This document shows positions 14,787-23,802 of a DNA stretch of 35,469 nt, in pieces. Source of the stretch: Rothia nasimurium. Lineage in GTDB: Bacteria; Actinomycetota; Actinomycetes; Actinomycetales; Micrococcaceae. The stretch covers positions 1 through 35,469 of the forward strand of contig NZ_SPQC01000029.1 of the NCBI RefSeq assembly GCF_004569295.1, given 5' to 3'. The notes under the pieces were generated by a model. It was given only the letters and a program-made list of their open reading frames with translations. It ran no database searches and was not told where the DNA came from. Numbering within the stretch: the first letter of the stretch is position 1; each line of letters begins with the position of its first letter. The position numbers were made by a program, and so were the translations under genes.

Positions 14787-15425
14787 CTAGTGAATCTTGA
14801 AGTAGTCGAAGGGCTCGGAGCAGGCCTGGCACTGGTAGAGGGCCTTGCAGGAGGTGGAGCCGAAGCGGGTGAGTTCGCGGGTGGACAGGGAGTGGCAGCG
14901 GGGGCATTTGACGGCTAGGCCCAGGCCCACGGGGCCCGCGGCAGCTGTGCCGGTGGGCGGGGCGATGCCGTACTCGGCAAGGCGGGCCTTGCCGGCCTCG
15001 CTCATCCAGTCGGTGCTCCAGGCGGGGGAGAGCACCGTTTCGACGTGCGGGGCTGGGTAGCCGTGGTCGGTGAAGACCTGGCGGACGTTGGTGGTAATGG
15101 CGTCCAGGGCCGGGCAACCGGAGTAGGTGGGGGTAATGACCACAACCGGCTGGTCGCCCTCGTAGCGGGTGGCCCGAAGAATCCCAAGGTCAGCAATGGA
15201 AAGAACGGGAATTTCTGGGTCGGCGACTCGGGCGGCAAGTTCCCACAAGGCGGCGTCTGACCCCTCGGGGGCGGGTACGGAGCTCTCGGTCTCTAGGGCG
15301 GGGGCGGTGTAGCCGGAGTCGGCGTCGAAGCCGAAGCTAAAATCGACTCCGGCGCTGGCCTGCTCGCTGGTCAGAGCACTGCCGTCTGAGCAATGGCGGG
15401 GCGGACGCTCGCTGCGGGTGTTCAC
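14787..15425 (-). CDS. paaD: Phenylacetyl-CoA epoxidase accessory subunit (MIP18/DUF59 family)
   Basis: A 212-residue PaaD with a GTG start; AAGGAGG lies upstream. A non-conserved N-terminal extension of about 55 residues precedes the MIP18 domain, which has DPEIPVLSIADLGI and TYSGCPA (the conserved Cys of the family). The C-terminus has a cysteine set (C174, C177, C193, C199, C202) that fits the zinc-ribbon-like tail of PaaD proteins. The protein probably helps mature or insert the iron-sulfur or diiron centre of the oxygenase. The N-terminal extension is longer than I would expect, so a later start is possible. Confidence 0.9.
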   Translation of the reverse strand: MNTRSERPPRHCSDGSALTSEQASAGVDFSFGFDADSGYTAPALETESSVPAPEGSDAALWELAARVADPEIPVLSIADLGILRATRYEGDQPVVVITPTYSGCPALDAITTNVRQVFTDHGYPAPHVETVLSPAWSTDWMSEAGKARLAEYGIAPPTGTAAAGPVGLGLAVKCPRCHSLSTRELTRFGSTSCKALYQCQACSEPFDYFKIH

Positions 15426-15458
15426 GGGTGCACCTCCTTGTGCTGGGCCGACTGGGAA

Positions 15459-16286
15459 CTACCAGGTGGCGCCGGGGTGGGCGCGGGCGAGGACCTGAAG
15501 TTCGGTGAGGATATGGCCGCGGGCTTCGGAGAACTGGCCGGAGCGGTCGCCGCCGCGGGCCTGGGGCACGTCGGGTACCTTCAGCTGGGCTTCTTCGATG
15601 ATGGCGTGCAGGCGCTTTTCGAAGTTCTCGCGCAGGGTGGAGGGGAGTACGGCCACGCCGGGGAGGGCTGCGGCGTCCTCGAAGTCGTAGAAGAGCTCGT
15701 CGATATAGGGCCACATGTAGTAGAGGCCCTCTTGCATGCGGCGGTTAGATTCTTCGGTGCCGATGCCCAGCCGCAGGGCCCAGGCGGTGGCGTGGTCCTG
15801 GTGGTAGGCGACCTCCTTGAGGGCCTTAGAGGCGATGGCAGCCAGGGTGGGGTCTTCAGACTTCACCAGGGCTGAGTAGAGCTCGTACTGGTAGTAGCTG
15901 AAGATGAGCTGGCGGGCGATGGTCTGCCCAAAGTCACCGTTTTCTTGTTCTGCTAGGCGGGCTGAGCGGAACTCTTCTTCGTCGCGGAAGTAGGCCAGGT
16001 CGTCCTCGGTCTTACCCCAGGCGGTACCCGCGTAGGTGAGGAAGAAGCGGGCGTGACCGATCAGGTCGAGGGCGATGTTGCCCAGGGCGATGTCTTCTTC
16101 GAGTTCGGGGGCGCGGGAAATCCAGTGGGCCAGGCGCTGGCCCAGCATGAGGGCATCGTCGCCCAGGGCCAGGGCGTAGCGGGCTACTTCTTCGCTGGCC
16201 TGCACACCGGAAGCTACGATATCTTCGGCAACGATGGATTCGCCCTCGCTGTGGCGGGTTGCTGATTCGAAGGATGCGTAACTCAT
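15459..16286 (-). CDS. paaC: Phenylacetyl-CoA epoxidase structural subunit
   Basis: A 275-residue ferritin-like helical protein, homologous to PaaA but serving as the non-catalytic partner in the PaaABC oxygenase. Segments typical of PaaC include LGDDALMLGQRLAHWISRAPELEEDIALGNIALDLIGHAR, quoted here by its key parts ALGDDALMLGQRL and LDLIGHAR, then AYFRDEEEFR and KEVAYHQDHA. The start codon overlaps the paaB stop (ATGA), so translation is coupled. A 33-bp gap separates it from paaD. Confidence 0.95.
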   Translation of the reverse strand: MSYASFESATRHSEGESIVAEDIVASGVQASEEVARYALALGDDALMLGQRLAHWISRAPELEEDIALGNIALDLIGHARFFLTYAGTAWGKTEDDLAYFRDEEEFRSARLAEQENGDFGQTIARQLIFSYYQYELYSALVKSEDPTLAAIASKALKEVAYHQDHATAWALRLGIGTEESNRRMQEGLYYMWPYIDELFYDFEDAAALPGVAVLPSTLRENFEKRLHAIIEEAQLKVPDVPQARGGDRSGQFSEARGHILTELQVLARAHPGATW

Positions 16287-16594
16287 AGGTGCTTTACCCC
16301 TTCGCTCTTGGTGTAGTAGGTGGCGTGGCGGTAGCTCTTGCCCTGGGACGATTCAAAGAAGCCGCCCTTGGAGTCGGGGTCGGATGCCAGGATAGCTTCG
16401 GCGGGTACAACCCAGACGCTGGTGCCCTCGTTGCGGCGGGTGTAGAGGTCGCGGGCGTTGCGCAGGGCCATGGTGGCGTCGGGGGCATGCAGGGAGCCTG
16501 CGTGCACGTGGGAGAGACCGCGGGATGAGCGGACGAAGACCTCCCAGAGGGGCCATTCGTTGGATTCGGGCAGGTGGGCGATGTTCTCGGTCAT
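16283..16594 (-). CDS. paaB: Phenylacetyl-CoA epoxidase small subunit
   Basis: A 103-residue PaaB. Typical features are WPLWEVFVRSSRGLSHVHAGSLHAPDA near the start (key part EVFVRSSRGLSH), NARDLYTRR in the middle and VWVVPAEAI toward the end. The subunit bridges PaaA-PaaC units in the oxygenase. It sits 2 bp after paaA and overlaps paaC by 4 bp. Confidence 0.95.
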   Translation of the reverse strand: MTENIAHLPESNEWPLWEVFVRSSRGLSHVHAGSLHAPDATMALRNARDLYTRRNEGTSVWVVPAEAILASDPDSKGGFFESSQGKSYRHATYYTKSEGVKHL

Positions 16595-16596
16595 GG

Positions 16597-17619
16597 TTAG
16601 GCTCCTAGCAGTTCGGAGTGCTGTTCTGCGGTTTTGCGGGCGTATTCGGCGGCGGCTTCGCGCACCCAGGCCCCTTCTTCGTGGGCGGCGCGGCGGCGCT
16701 GCATGCGCTGGACGTTGCAGGGGCCGTTACCCGAGATGACGGAGTTGAACTCGTCCCAGTCCAGCGGCCCGTAGCCGTAGTGGCCGCGTTCTTCGTTCCA
16801 CTTGAGGTCGGGGTCGGGCAGGGTGAGGCCGAGGGCTTCTGCCTGGGGAACTAGCATGTCGATGAAGCGCTGGCGCAGCTCGTCGTTGGAGAAGCGCTTG
16901 ATGTTCCAGGCCATGGACTGCTGGGAGTTGGGGGAGTCGACGTCCGGCGGGCCAAACATCTGTAGGGCAGGGCCGTAGAAGCGATTGACGGCGTCCTGGG
17001 CCATCTTCTTCTGGGCAGGGGTGCCGTGGGAGAGCTCGTAGAGGATTTCCCAGCCCTGGCGCTGGTGGAAGGATTCTTCCTTGCAGATGCGCACCATGGC
17101 TCGGCCGTAGGGGCCGTAGGAGGCGCGGCAGAGGGGCACCTGATTGCAGATGGCGGCCCCGTCGACCAGCCAGCCGATAGCCCCCATGTCTGCCCAGGTG
17201 CGGGCGGGGTAGTTAAAGATGGAGGAGTACTTGGCGCGGCCTTCGAGCAGCTGTTCGTTAAGAATGTGCCGGGGGGTGCCGAGGGTTTCGGCGGCGGAGT
17301 AGAGGTAGAGGCCGTGCCCGGCTTCGTCCTGCACCTTAGCCATGAGAATGGCCTTGCGCTTGAGGGAGGGGGCGCGGGTAATCCAGTTAGCTTCGGGCTG
17401 CATGCCGATGATTTCGGAGTGGGCGTGCTGGGAGACCTGGCGGGTGAGGGTCTTGCGGTACTTTTCGGGCATCCAATCGCGGGGTTCGACGCGGGAGTCG
17501 TCGGCGATGAGCTTGTCGAAGTAGGCCTGCTCGGCTTCTTCGTTGAGGACGTTCTCGCCTGCATGAGCGGGGGCATCGGCGACGGGGGAGAGGTCGGGGT
17601 TCTTCGTCGTTGAAGTCAT
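16597..17619 (-). CDS. paaA: Phenylacetyl-CoA 1,2-epoxidase catalytic subunit
   Basis: A 340-residue ferritin-like diiron oxygenase that epoxidises the ring of phenylacetyl-CoA. Candidate iron ligands are E69, E99 with H102 (QDEAGH) and E182 with H185 (KEESFH), the paired ExxH pattern of bacterial multicomponent monooxygenases. The length is slightly longer than the E. coli protein because of a disordered N-terminal 25 residues. It is the first gene of the minus-strand operon. A good promoter and a TetR-type operator lie about 60-100 bp upstream. Confidence 0.96.
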   Translation of the reverse strand: MTSTTKNPDLSPVADAPAHAGENVLNEEAEQAYFDKLIADDSRVEPRDWMPEKYRKTLTRQVSQHAHSEIIGMQPEANWITRAPSLKRKAILMAKVQDEAGHGLYLYSAAETLGTPRHILNEQLLEGRAKYSSIFNYPARTWADMGAIGWLVDGAAICNQVPLCRASYGPYGRAMVRICKEESFHQRQGWEILYELSHGTPAQKKMAQDAVNRFYGPALQMFGPPDVDSPNSQQSMAWNIKRFSNDELRQRFIDMLVPQAEALGLTLPDPDLKWNEERGHYGYGPLDWDEFNSVISGNGPCNVQRMQRRRAAHEEGAWVREAAAEYARKTAEQHSELLGA

Positions 17620-17677
17620 GTCTGGCTCCTTGCGGGTGCGGGCTGCTCGGGGCGAGGCAGCCCCATCTGCACTAATT

Positions 17678-17695
17678 ACTGACCGTTCGTTCAGA
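17678..17695. promoter_or_regulatory. Putative PaaR (TetR) operator, paaA
   Basis: ACTGACCGTTCGTTCAGA, an imperfect palindrome that covers the predicted transcription start of paaA. Similar sites occur at 26403, 31769 and 35266. The corynebacterial PaaR motif (ACTNACCG half-site) is closely similar, as I recall it. It may also influence the divergent mmsA. Confidence 0.65.
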
Positions 17696-17722
17696 ATATA
17701 GTCTTGAGCACATCACGGTCAA
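17695..17722 (-). promoter_or_regulatory. Promoter of the paaABCDEG operon
   Basis: On the minus strand, TTGACC (17717-17722), a 16-bp spacer and TATATT (17695-17700). The operator overlaps the start point just downstream, which suggests repression by blocking RNA polymerase. Confidence 0.6.
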
Positions 17723-17821
17723 GCGTAATCTTGGGGTTGGCCCCTATGCACCCGTCTATTTTTTCTGTATCGTGTGAGATGATGCACAAAAATCTGTGCG
17801 CCCTCACGGAAGGAGGCTTCG

Positions 17822-19321
17822 ATGACGAAGCAGTTAACCCACTACGTCGGCGGCGCCCATCGCCCCGGAACCTCAGGTCGTTTCGCCGATGTCTACAACC
17901 CCAGCACCGGCCAGGTGCAGGCCCAGGTGCCCCTGGCGTCCGCTGATGAGGTGCGCGATGTTATCGCCAACGCCGCAGAAGCCCAGGCCAAGTGGGCTGC
18001 TACCAACCCCCAGAAGCGCGCCCGTATTCTGCACCGCTTCGTGGACCTGGTCAACCAGAACGCCGACGAACTGGCCGAGATGCTTTCGCTCGAACACGGC
18101 AAAACCGTAGCCGACGCCCACGGCGATATCCAGCGCGGCCTTGACGTCGTCGAATTTGCCACCGCCGTCCCCCACCTGCTCAAGGGCGAATACTCCGACT
18201 CCGTAGGCACCGGCATCGACGTCTACTCCATGCGTCAGCCCCTGGGCGTGGTCGCCGGTATTACCCCCTTTAACTTCCCGGCCATGATTCCCCTCTGGAA
18301 GTGCGGCCCCGCAATCGCCTCCGGTAACGCCTTCGTCCTCAAGCCCTCAGAGCGCGACCCCTCCGTGCCCCTGCGCCTGGCTGAACTCTGGACCGAAGCC
18401 GGCCTGCCCGACGGCATCTTCAACGTGGTCAACGGCGACAAGGAGGCCGTTGATACCCTGCTCGATGACCCGCGCATTAAGGCCATCGGCTTCGTGGGCT
18501 CCACCCCCATCGCCCAGAGCATCTACGAGCACGCCGCCCGCACCGGTAAACGCGCCCAGTGCTTCGGCGGTGCCAAGAACCACCTGATCATCATGCCCGA
18601 TGCCGACCTCGACCAGGCGGCCGACGCCCTGATCGGCGCAGCCTTCGGCTCTGCCGGTGAACGCTGCATGGCTATCTCGGTGGCCGTGCCCGTCGGCCAG
18701 GCCACCGCCGACGCCCTGGTCGAAAAGCTGGTCGAGCGCACCAAGACCCTCAAGGTCGGCCACGCCCTTGACCCCAAGGCAGACTTCGGCCCCGTCGTTG
18801 CCGCCAGCGCCCTCGAACGCATCGAAGGCTACATCGCCGCCGGTGAGAAGGAAGGCGCCGAGCTACTGGTGGACGGACGCGGCGTTCAAGTTGAAGGCCA
18901 CGAGGGCGGCTACTACGTCGGCGCTACCCTCTTCGATAAGGTCACCACCGATATGTCCATCTACCGCGAAGAAATCTTCGGCCCCGTCCTTTCCGTGGTG
19001 CGTGTCGATGACTTCGAAGAGGCCCTAGCCCTGCCCACCAACCACGAGTTCGGCAACGGCGTTGCCATCTACACCCGCGACGGCGATACCGCCCGCGAAT
19101 TCGCCCGCCGCGTCGATGTGGGTATGGTAGGTGTGAACGTGCCGATCCCCGTGCCCATTGCCTACTACACCTTCGGCGGCTGGAAGGCCTCCGGCTTCGG
19201 CGACCTCAACCAGCACGGGCCCGACGCTTTCCGCTTCTACACCAAGACCAAGACGGTAACATCCCGCTGGCCCTCCGGCATTAAAGAGGGCGCCAGCTTC
19301 GTCATGCCCACCGGCAACTAA
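17822..19321 (+). CDS. mmsA: CoA-acylating methylmalonate-semialdehyde dehydrogenase
   Basis: A 499-residue aldehyde dehydrogenase. It has N151 (ITPFNFP) and the nucleophile C282 (GSAGERCMAIS) but carries CFGGAKNH in place of the ELGG general-base motif. That substitution is the hallmark of the CoA-dependent MmsA/IolA branch, which releases propionyl-CoA from methylmalonate semialdehyde. The role is the last step of valine catabolism. The stop codon and the ribosome site of the next gene overlap (TAAAGGAGG), so the two are co-transcribed. The gene is divergent from paaA. Confidence 0.93.
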   Translation: MTKQLTHYVGGAHRPGTSGRFADVYNPSTGQVQAQVPLASADEVRDVIANAAEAQAKWAATNPQKRARILHRFVDLVNQNADELAEMLSLEHGKTVADAHGDIQRGLDVVEFATAVPHLLKGEYSDSVGTGIDVYSMRQPLGVVAGITPFNFPAMIPLWKCGPAIASGNAFVLKPSERDPSVPLRLAELWTEAGLPDGIFNVVNGDKEAVDTLLDDPRIKAIGFVGSTPIAQSIYEHAARTGKRAQCFGGAKNHLIIMPDADLDQAADALIGAAFGSAGERCMAISVAVPVGQATADALVEKLVERTKTLKVGHALDPKADFGPVVAASALERIEGYIAAGEKEGAELLVDGRGVQVEGHEGGYYVGATLFDKVTTDMSIYREEIFGPVLSVVRVDDFEEALALPTNHEFGNGVAIYTRDGDTAREFARRVDVGMVGVNVPIPVPIAYYTFGGWKASGFGDLNQHGPDAFRFYTKTKTVTSRWPSGIKEGASFVMPTGN

Positions 19322-19333
19322 AGGAGGCCCACC

Positions 19334-20419
19334 GTGACCGATACGCCCGGTACCCAGCCGACCGAGAGCGTCCTAACCGAAAAACGTGGCAGCCTGGGGG
19401 TTATCACCCTCAACCGCCCGCGCGCGGTCAACGCCCTCAACGCCGAGATGATGGAGCTGATGAACGCAGCCCTGGACGACTTCGAACAGGACGCCGGCAT
19501 CACCGCCGTGCTCCTGCGCGGCGCCGGTGAACGGGGTCTTTGCGCAGGCGGCGACGTGGTAGCCCTCTACAAGGCCACTGGCGAAAACCCAGATCAGGGC
19601 GTGGACTTCTTCCGAGTGGAATACACCCTGGACCTGCGTATTTCCCGCTATCCCAAGCCCTTCATCTCCCTCATGGATGGCCTGGTGCTGGGCGGCGGCG
19701 TGGGCGTCTCAGCCCATAGCTCCCACCGCATCGTCACCGAACGCACCCGCACCGGTATGCCCGAAACCGTCATCGGCTTCTGCCCCGACGTGGGTGGCCT
19801 CAACATCCTGGCCCGCGCCCCGCAGAACCTTGGCACCCTCATGGCCGTCACCGGCCTGCACGTGACCGGGGCGGACGCACTCGCCGTCGGCATGGCTGAT
19901 TATTTCGTGCCGTCTGAGAAGCTCGATGACCTGGTTGCTGCCCTTGAGAAGGTCGAGGGGGCGGACGCCGTCACCCGCGTCATTGAGAGCTTTGCGGCTG
20001 ATGCACCTCCCTCCCAGCTTGTGCTGAACGCCCACTGGATTGAGGGTGCTTTTGCCGCCGATACCGTTGAGGAAATTCTTGAGAAGGTCCAGGCGGTGGC
20101 TGATTCGGGGGCGGACGGCGCCGAGTTCGCCGGTACGGTTCTGGCGGCCCTGCAGAAGAACGGGCCGACCGGCATGAAGGTGGCTCTAGAAGCTGTGCGT
20201 CGAGCCGGTAGCCAGAGCCTGGCAGAAACCCTGAATCAGGACTTTGTGACCTCCTGCAATGCCCTGGCCCATCACGATATGCGCGAGGGCATCCGGGCCC
20301 AGGTGGTCGATAAAGACCGCAACCCGCAGTGGTCCCCTGCCAGTCTGGCAGAGGTCTCGCGCGAGAGCGTCCTGGCCTTCTTCACCCCCACGAAGGCGGG
20401 GGAGCTGGGCTTAGTCTAA
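19334..20419 (+). CDS. 3-hydroxyisobutyryl-CoA hydrolase
   Basis: A 361-residue crotonase-superfamily hydrolase starting at GTG 19334 after AAGGAGG (19321-19327). Family signatures are GLCAGGDVVALY (about 71-82), DGLVLGGGVGVSAH (about 115-128) and MPETVIGFCPDVGG (about 142-155), which holds the catalytic Glu and Asp of HIBCH-type enzymes. The extra C-terminal region of about 100 residues, absent from ordinary hydratases, is also typical. It frees 3-hydroxyisobutyrate in valine catabolism for MmsB and MmsA, both encoded nearby. Confidence 0.9.
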   Translation: MTDTPGTQPTESVLTEKRGSLGVITLNRPRAVNALNAEMMELMNAALDDFEQDAGITAVLLRGAGERGLCAGGDVVALYKATGENPDQGVDFFRVEYTLDLRISRYPKPFISLMDGLVLGGGVGVSAHSSHRIVTERTRTGMPETVIGFCPDVGGLNILARAPQNLGTLMAVTGLHVTGADALAVGMADYFVPSEKLDDLVAALEKVEGADAVTRVIESFAADAPPSQLVLNAHWIEGAFAADTVEEILEKVQAVADSGADGAEFAGTVLAALQKNGPTGMKVALEAVRRAGSQSLAETLNQDFVTSCNALAHHDMREGIRAQVVDKDRNPQWSPASLAEVSRESVLAFFTPTKAGELGLV

Positions 20420-20438
20420 AGACGCAGTCACCCCACTA

Positions 20439-20505
20439 CGAATGTGACTCATATTCCCGAAAGGGTGTTGTTTTAACGCCCGCTTGGGAATATGAGTCAC
20501 ATTCG
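20439..20505. repeat. Long perfect inverted repeat between convergent genes
   Basis: Two 20-bp arms (20439-20458 and 20486-20505) pair without a mismatch. The 27-nt loop can itself pair (GGGTGTT with AACGCCC, one wobble). It sits between the hydrolase and the convergent acyl-CoA synthetase. There is no T-tract. Both arms contain TATGAGTCA, a word repeated near the synthetase and acyl-CoA dehydrogenase promoters. Confidence 0.85.
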
Positions 20506-20526
20506 TTGCAGAGAAAGATAGCTTAC

Positions 20527-22297
20527 CTAGCCCTTGAGGTCCGGGAAGTCCGTGTCGGCGAACTCGTGGCCGTAGCCCTCGGTGGTGGTGCGTGCGGCCA
20601 GAGCTGTGGCGGTATTCTCGCCGTGGCGGCCGTGGAACTCGTTCTCACGGGCACGCAGTTCCACGCGGCGAATCTTGCCCGAAATGGTCTTGGGCAGCTC
20701 GTAGAACTCGATGCGGCGCACCCGCTTGTAGGCAGCCAGGTGGTCGCGGGCGTACTTGAGAATATCCTTCGCGGTCTCAGCCGTTGGCTCGTGCCCAGAG
20801 GCCAACACAATGTAGGCCTTGGGCACAGCCAGGCGGATCTCGTCGGGTGAGGGAACCACCGCAGCCTCAGCCACAGCCGGGTGCTCAATGACTACGGACT
20901 CCAGCTCAAAGGGGGAGAGCTTGTAGTCGGAGGCCTTGAAGACGTCGTCGGCGCGGCCCACATAGGTGAGCACCCCGTTCTCGTCCCACTCGGCAATATC
21001 GCCGGTGTGGTAGAAGCCCCCGCGCATGGTGTCCTCGGTCTTCTCGGGGTTCCCCTTGTACTGGGTCATGAGGCCCAGCGGGCGGGCATCGCCCAGGCGA
21101 ATGCAAATCTCACCCTCGGTTTCAGAAATCTCATCGGTAGCCGGGTCAATCAGCACAATGTCGTAGCCGGGCAGGGGCTTGCCCATAGCGCCAATCTTGA
21201 TGGGCTGGCCGGGCGTAGTTGGCAATCTGCACGGTGGACTCGGTCTGCCCAAAGCCGTCTCGAATATCCACACCCCAGGCGGCTTTCACCTTGGAAATTA
21301 CCTCGGGGTTCAGCGGTTCACCTGCGGCAACGACCTTGGTGGGCGGGGTTGCCAGCTGGCTCAGGTCAGCCTGAATGAGCATGCGCCAGACGGTGGGCGG
21401 GGCGCAGAAGCTGGTGACCCCAAACTTCTCCATGTTCTGCATGAGGGCAGCAGCGTCGAAGCGGGAGTAGTTGTAGATAAAGACGGTTGCCTCAGCAATC
21501 CAGGGGGTAAAAATGTTGGACCAGGCGTGCTTGGCCCAGCCAGGTGAGGCCACATTCAGGTGCATGTCGCCGGGACCCATGCCAATCCAGTACATGGTCG
21601 AAAGGTGGCCCACCGGGTAGGAGGTGTGGGTGTGCTCCACCATCTTGGCCCGCGAGATGGTGCCCGAGGTGAAGTACCAGAGCAGGGGCTCGTCGCCCTG
21701 GGTGGGGGCGTCCGGGGTGAAATCGGTGGGAGCGGACGCCGCATCCAGGTAGTTCAGGTGGGGGTGTTTGGTCAGGGCCCCCTCGGTCTTACCGTCTGTT
21801 TCGATTACGGTGAAGTTGCCCTCAACTCGCTCGAATTTGGGCACGTTCTTGCTATTGGTAATGACCCATTCGACCGTGCCACGGCTGATGCGTTCATCGA
21901 GGTCAACCGGCTCAAGCATCTCGGTGGAGGGCATGAGAATAACGCCCAGCTTGATGCCGGCGAGCATAAGCTCCCAGAGCTCTACCTGGTTGCCCAGCAT
22001 GAGAATCACACGGTCGCCGCGCTTCACGCCTATCGACCGTAGCCAGTTAGCCACCTGCGATGACCGCTGAGACATTTCTGCGTAGCTCACGCTCACGCTG
22101 GAACCGTCCTGCTCCGCGATAATCAGGGCGGGGGCGTCCTTGCGTTCCTCGCTGGCAGCTACCTGATCAAACCAGTCGAGGGCGAAGTTGAAATACTCAA
22201 ACCGGGGCCAAGTGAACTGTTCGCGCGCAGCGGCGTAGTCCTCACGCAGGGCAACAAGCTGATCGCGAATGGTGCGGAACTCTTCGGTAACGTTCAT
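20527..22297 (-). pseudogene. AMP-forming acyl-CoA synthetase (medium-chain/ACSM type), split by a one-base frameshift
   Basis: An N-terminal part (start ATG 22297, after GAAAGAGG) reads with the ACSM-like FNFALDWFD, the P-loop region FTSGTISRAKMVEHTH and GWAKHAWSNIFTPW, down to FGQTESTVQIANY. The continuation is in another frame: PGQPIKIGAMGKPLPGYD, then GFYHTGDIAEWDENG and the A10 lysine motif PKTISGKIRR. Removing the single C at 21214 (G on the coding strand) joins the two parts seamlessly at NY-PGQP. The full protein would be about 590 residues. Either the gene is inactive, the shift is corrected, or this is a sequencing error. The P-loop also departs from the usual TSGTTG-PK. A role in activating short or branched acids is inferred from the valine genes around it. 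Confidence 0.85.
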
Positions 22298-22336
22298 GAG
22301 TAACCTCTTTCGGCAATAAACCACGCAAGAATAGTG

Positions 22337-22351
22337 GTATGAGTCACTATA
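22337..22351. promoter_or_regulatory. Palindromic TATGAGTCA element upstream of the acyl-CoA synthetase
   Basis: GTATGAGTCACTATA is part of a wider imperfect repeat (ATAGTG at 22331-22336 and CACTAT at 22345-22350, spaced by 8 bp), about 40 bp before the synthetase start. The word recurs, inverted, at 22491-22499 before the divergent dehydrogenase and in the repeat at 20439-20505. The binder is unknown. Confidence 0.4.
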
Positions 22352-22490
22352 GAGGAGGGGTGGCGCCCCTGCCAAGACCCTGTGGAAAAATCAACGAAGG
22401 CAAGCCTGTCTGTGCGTAACGAACCAATTAATTCCCCCAAAAGCTACCCGGCGGCCCCAAGGTGGAGTACATTCAGAGCTAAATATGGCT

Positions 22491-22499
22491 TGACTCATA
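22491..22499 (-). promoter_or_regulatory. Copy of the TATGAGTCA element before the acyl-CoA dehydrogenase
   Basis: TGACTCATA (TATGAGTCA on the minus strand) about 70 bp upstream of the dehydrogenase start. With the copy at 22338 it brackets the divergent promoter region; the rest of 22298-22565 shows no gene. Confidence 0.35.
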
Positions 22500-22565
22500 C
22501 AAGAAGTGCGGGTGAACCCCGCCCGTGAGTTGCACACGACGACGTTGCACAGGAGAGCTACCCTT

Positions 22566-23771
22566 ATGAGCACCCACATCCGCGGAATGGTCAAAAACCC
22601 ACCCGAAAAGCCCCTGCCCTTCCCCGACATCGACCCCTTCGGCGTCCTTAACCTGCTACCCGACCACGAAAAAGAGTGGTTCTTGCGCATCCGCACCTAC
22701 CTGCAAGAAGAAGTACGCCCCCAAATCGTTGACTACTGGAACACCGAAGAATTCCCCCTGCACCTGCTCGAAGGCATGGCTGAGGTTGGCCTGGCCCGCC
22801 TTGAAACCAGCGGGACCTCCTGGCTCTTCCGCGGCCTGGTCTACGCAGAAGTGACCCGGGTAGACGTCTCACTCTCAGCCCTGGTCGGTATTCACAACGA
22901 GCTGGTGCTCGGTATGATTAACATTCTCGGCTCTGACGAGCAGAAAGCCGAGATGCTCTCGAAACTCGAAAGCTTTGAACTCACCGGTGCCTTTGCCCTG
23001 ACCGAGCCCGACCACGGCTCCGATATCGCCGGCGGCCTTGAAACCAGCGCCACCTTTGACGGCGAAAACTGGGTCATCAACGGTGAAAAACGCTGGATCG
23101 GCATGGGTACCATCGCCGACTTCGCCCTGGTCTGGGCCCGCGATACCGCCGACCAGCAGATCAAGGCCTTCATCGTACCTACCGATGCCCCCGGCTATGA
23201 GGCCGAGAAGATTCGCAACAAGATTGGCCTGCGCGTCATGCAGAACGCCCACATTACCCTCACCGATGTGAAGGTGCCCGCTAGCGCCCACCTGCCCGGG
23301 GCCGTCAACTTTGACGCCGCCAACGAGATGCTGCGCAACTCCCGCGCCTGGGTGGGCTGGCAGGGCTACGGTATTCAGCTGGGTATCTTCGATATCGCCC
23401 GCGACTACGCCATCACCCGCCAGCAGTTCGGCAAGCCCCTGGCTAAGTTCCAGCTCATCCAAAAGAACATCGCAGAAATTATGAGCAACACACAGGCAGC
23501 CCTGGGGCTCATGATGAACTGCGCCCGCATGCAAGAAAACGGAACCCTCGACATGGTTCACGCCGCCATGGCCAAGGCCACCACTACCAAGCTGGCCCGG
23601 CAGAGCGCCTGGCTGGGCCGGGAAATCCAGGGCGGTAACGGCATGACCACTGACTACGAGATGGCCAAGTTCTTTGGGGACGCCGAAATCCTCTACACCT
23701 ACGAGGGCACCTACGAAATCAACTCCCTTATCGTGGGCCGGGCCCTGACCGGCTACTCAGCTTTCGTCTAA
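22566..23771 (+). CDS. Acyl-CoA dehydrogenase (glutaryl-CoA-dehydrogenase-like branch)
   Basis: A 401-residue FAD enzyme; the ATG at 22566 is chosen because AGGAGAG (22551-22557) lies 8 nt upstream. Features are ALTEPDHGSDIAGG (FAD/substrate contact, about 143-156), the beta-domain ending in the KVPASAHLPGA region and the catalytic E380 in YTYEGTYEINSLIVGR, the C-terminal position used by GCDH, short- and branched-chain dehydrogenases. In this setting it probably desaturates isobutyryl-CoA or a similar branched acyl-CoA. The N-terminus (DIDPFGVLNLLPDHE) looks GCDH-like, so glutaryl-CoA cannot be excluded. It heads the operon through 26354. Confidence 0.88.
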   Translation: MSTHIRGMVKNPPEKPLPFPDIDPFGVLNLLPDHEKEWFLRIRTYLQEEVRPQIVDYWNTEEFPLHLLEGMAEVGLARLETSGTSWLFRGLVYAEVTRVDVSLSALVGIHNELVLGMINILGSDEQKAEMLSKLESFELTGAFALTEPDHGSDIAGGLETSATFDGENWVINGEKRWIGMGTIADFALVWARDTADQQIKAFIVPTDAPGYEAEKIRNKIGLRVMQNAHITLTDVKVPASAHLPGAVNFDAANEMLRNSRAWVGWQGYGIQLGIFDIARDYAITRQQFGKPLAKFQLIQKNIAEIMSNTQAALGLMMNCARMQENGTLDMVHAAMAKATTTKLARQSAWLGREIQGGNGMTTDYEMAKFFGDAEILYTYEGTYEINSLIVGRALTGYSAFV

Positions 23772-23802
23772 ACCCCTCACCTCCTACCTGAAAGAGAACA
23801 CC

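Noticed and set aside
16851-17576. 241-residue frame in the minus strand
   Set aside because: Shifted reading of paaA with Ser/Pro/Thr-rich composition.
22490-22518. TTGACT as a -35 box for the acyl-CoA dehydrogenase
   Set aside because: No acceptable -10 lies 16-18 bp downstream; the word overlaps the TATGAGTCA element instead.
22875-23561. 228-residue minus-strand frame
   Set aside because: Antisense to the acyl-CoA dehydrogenase, which is clearly the real gene.
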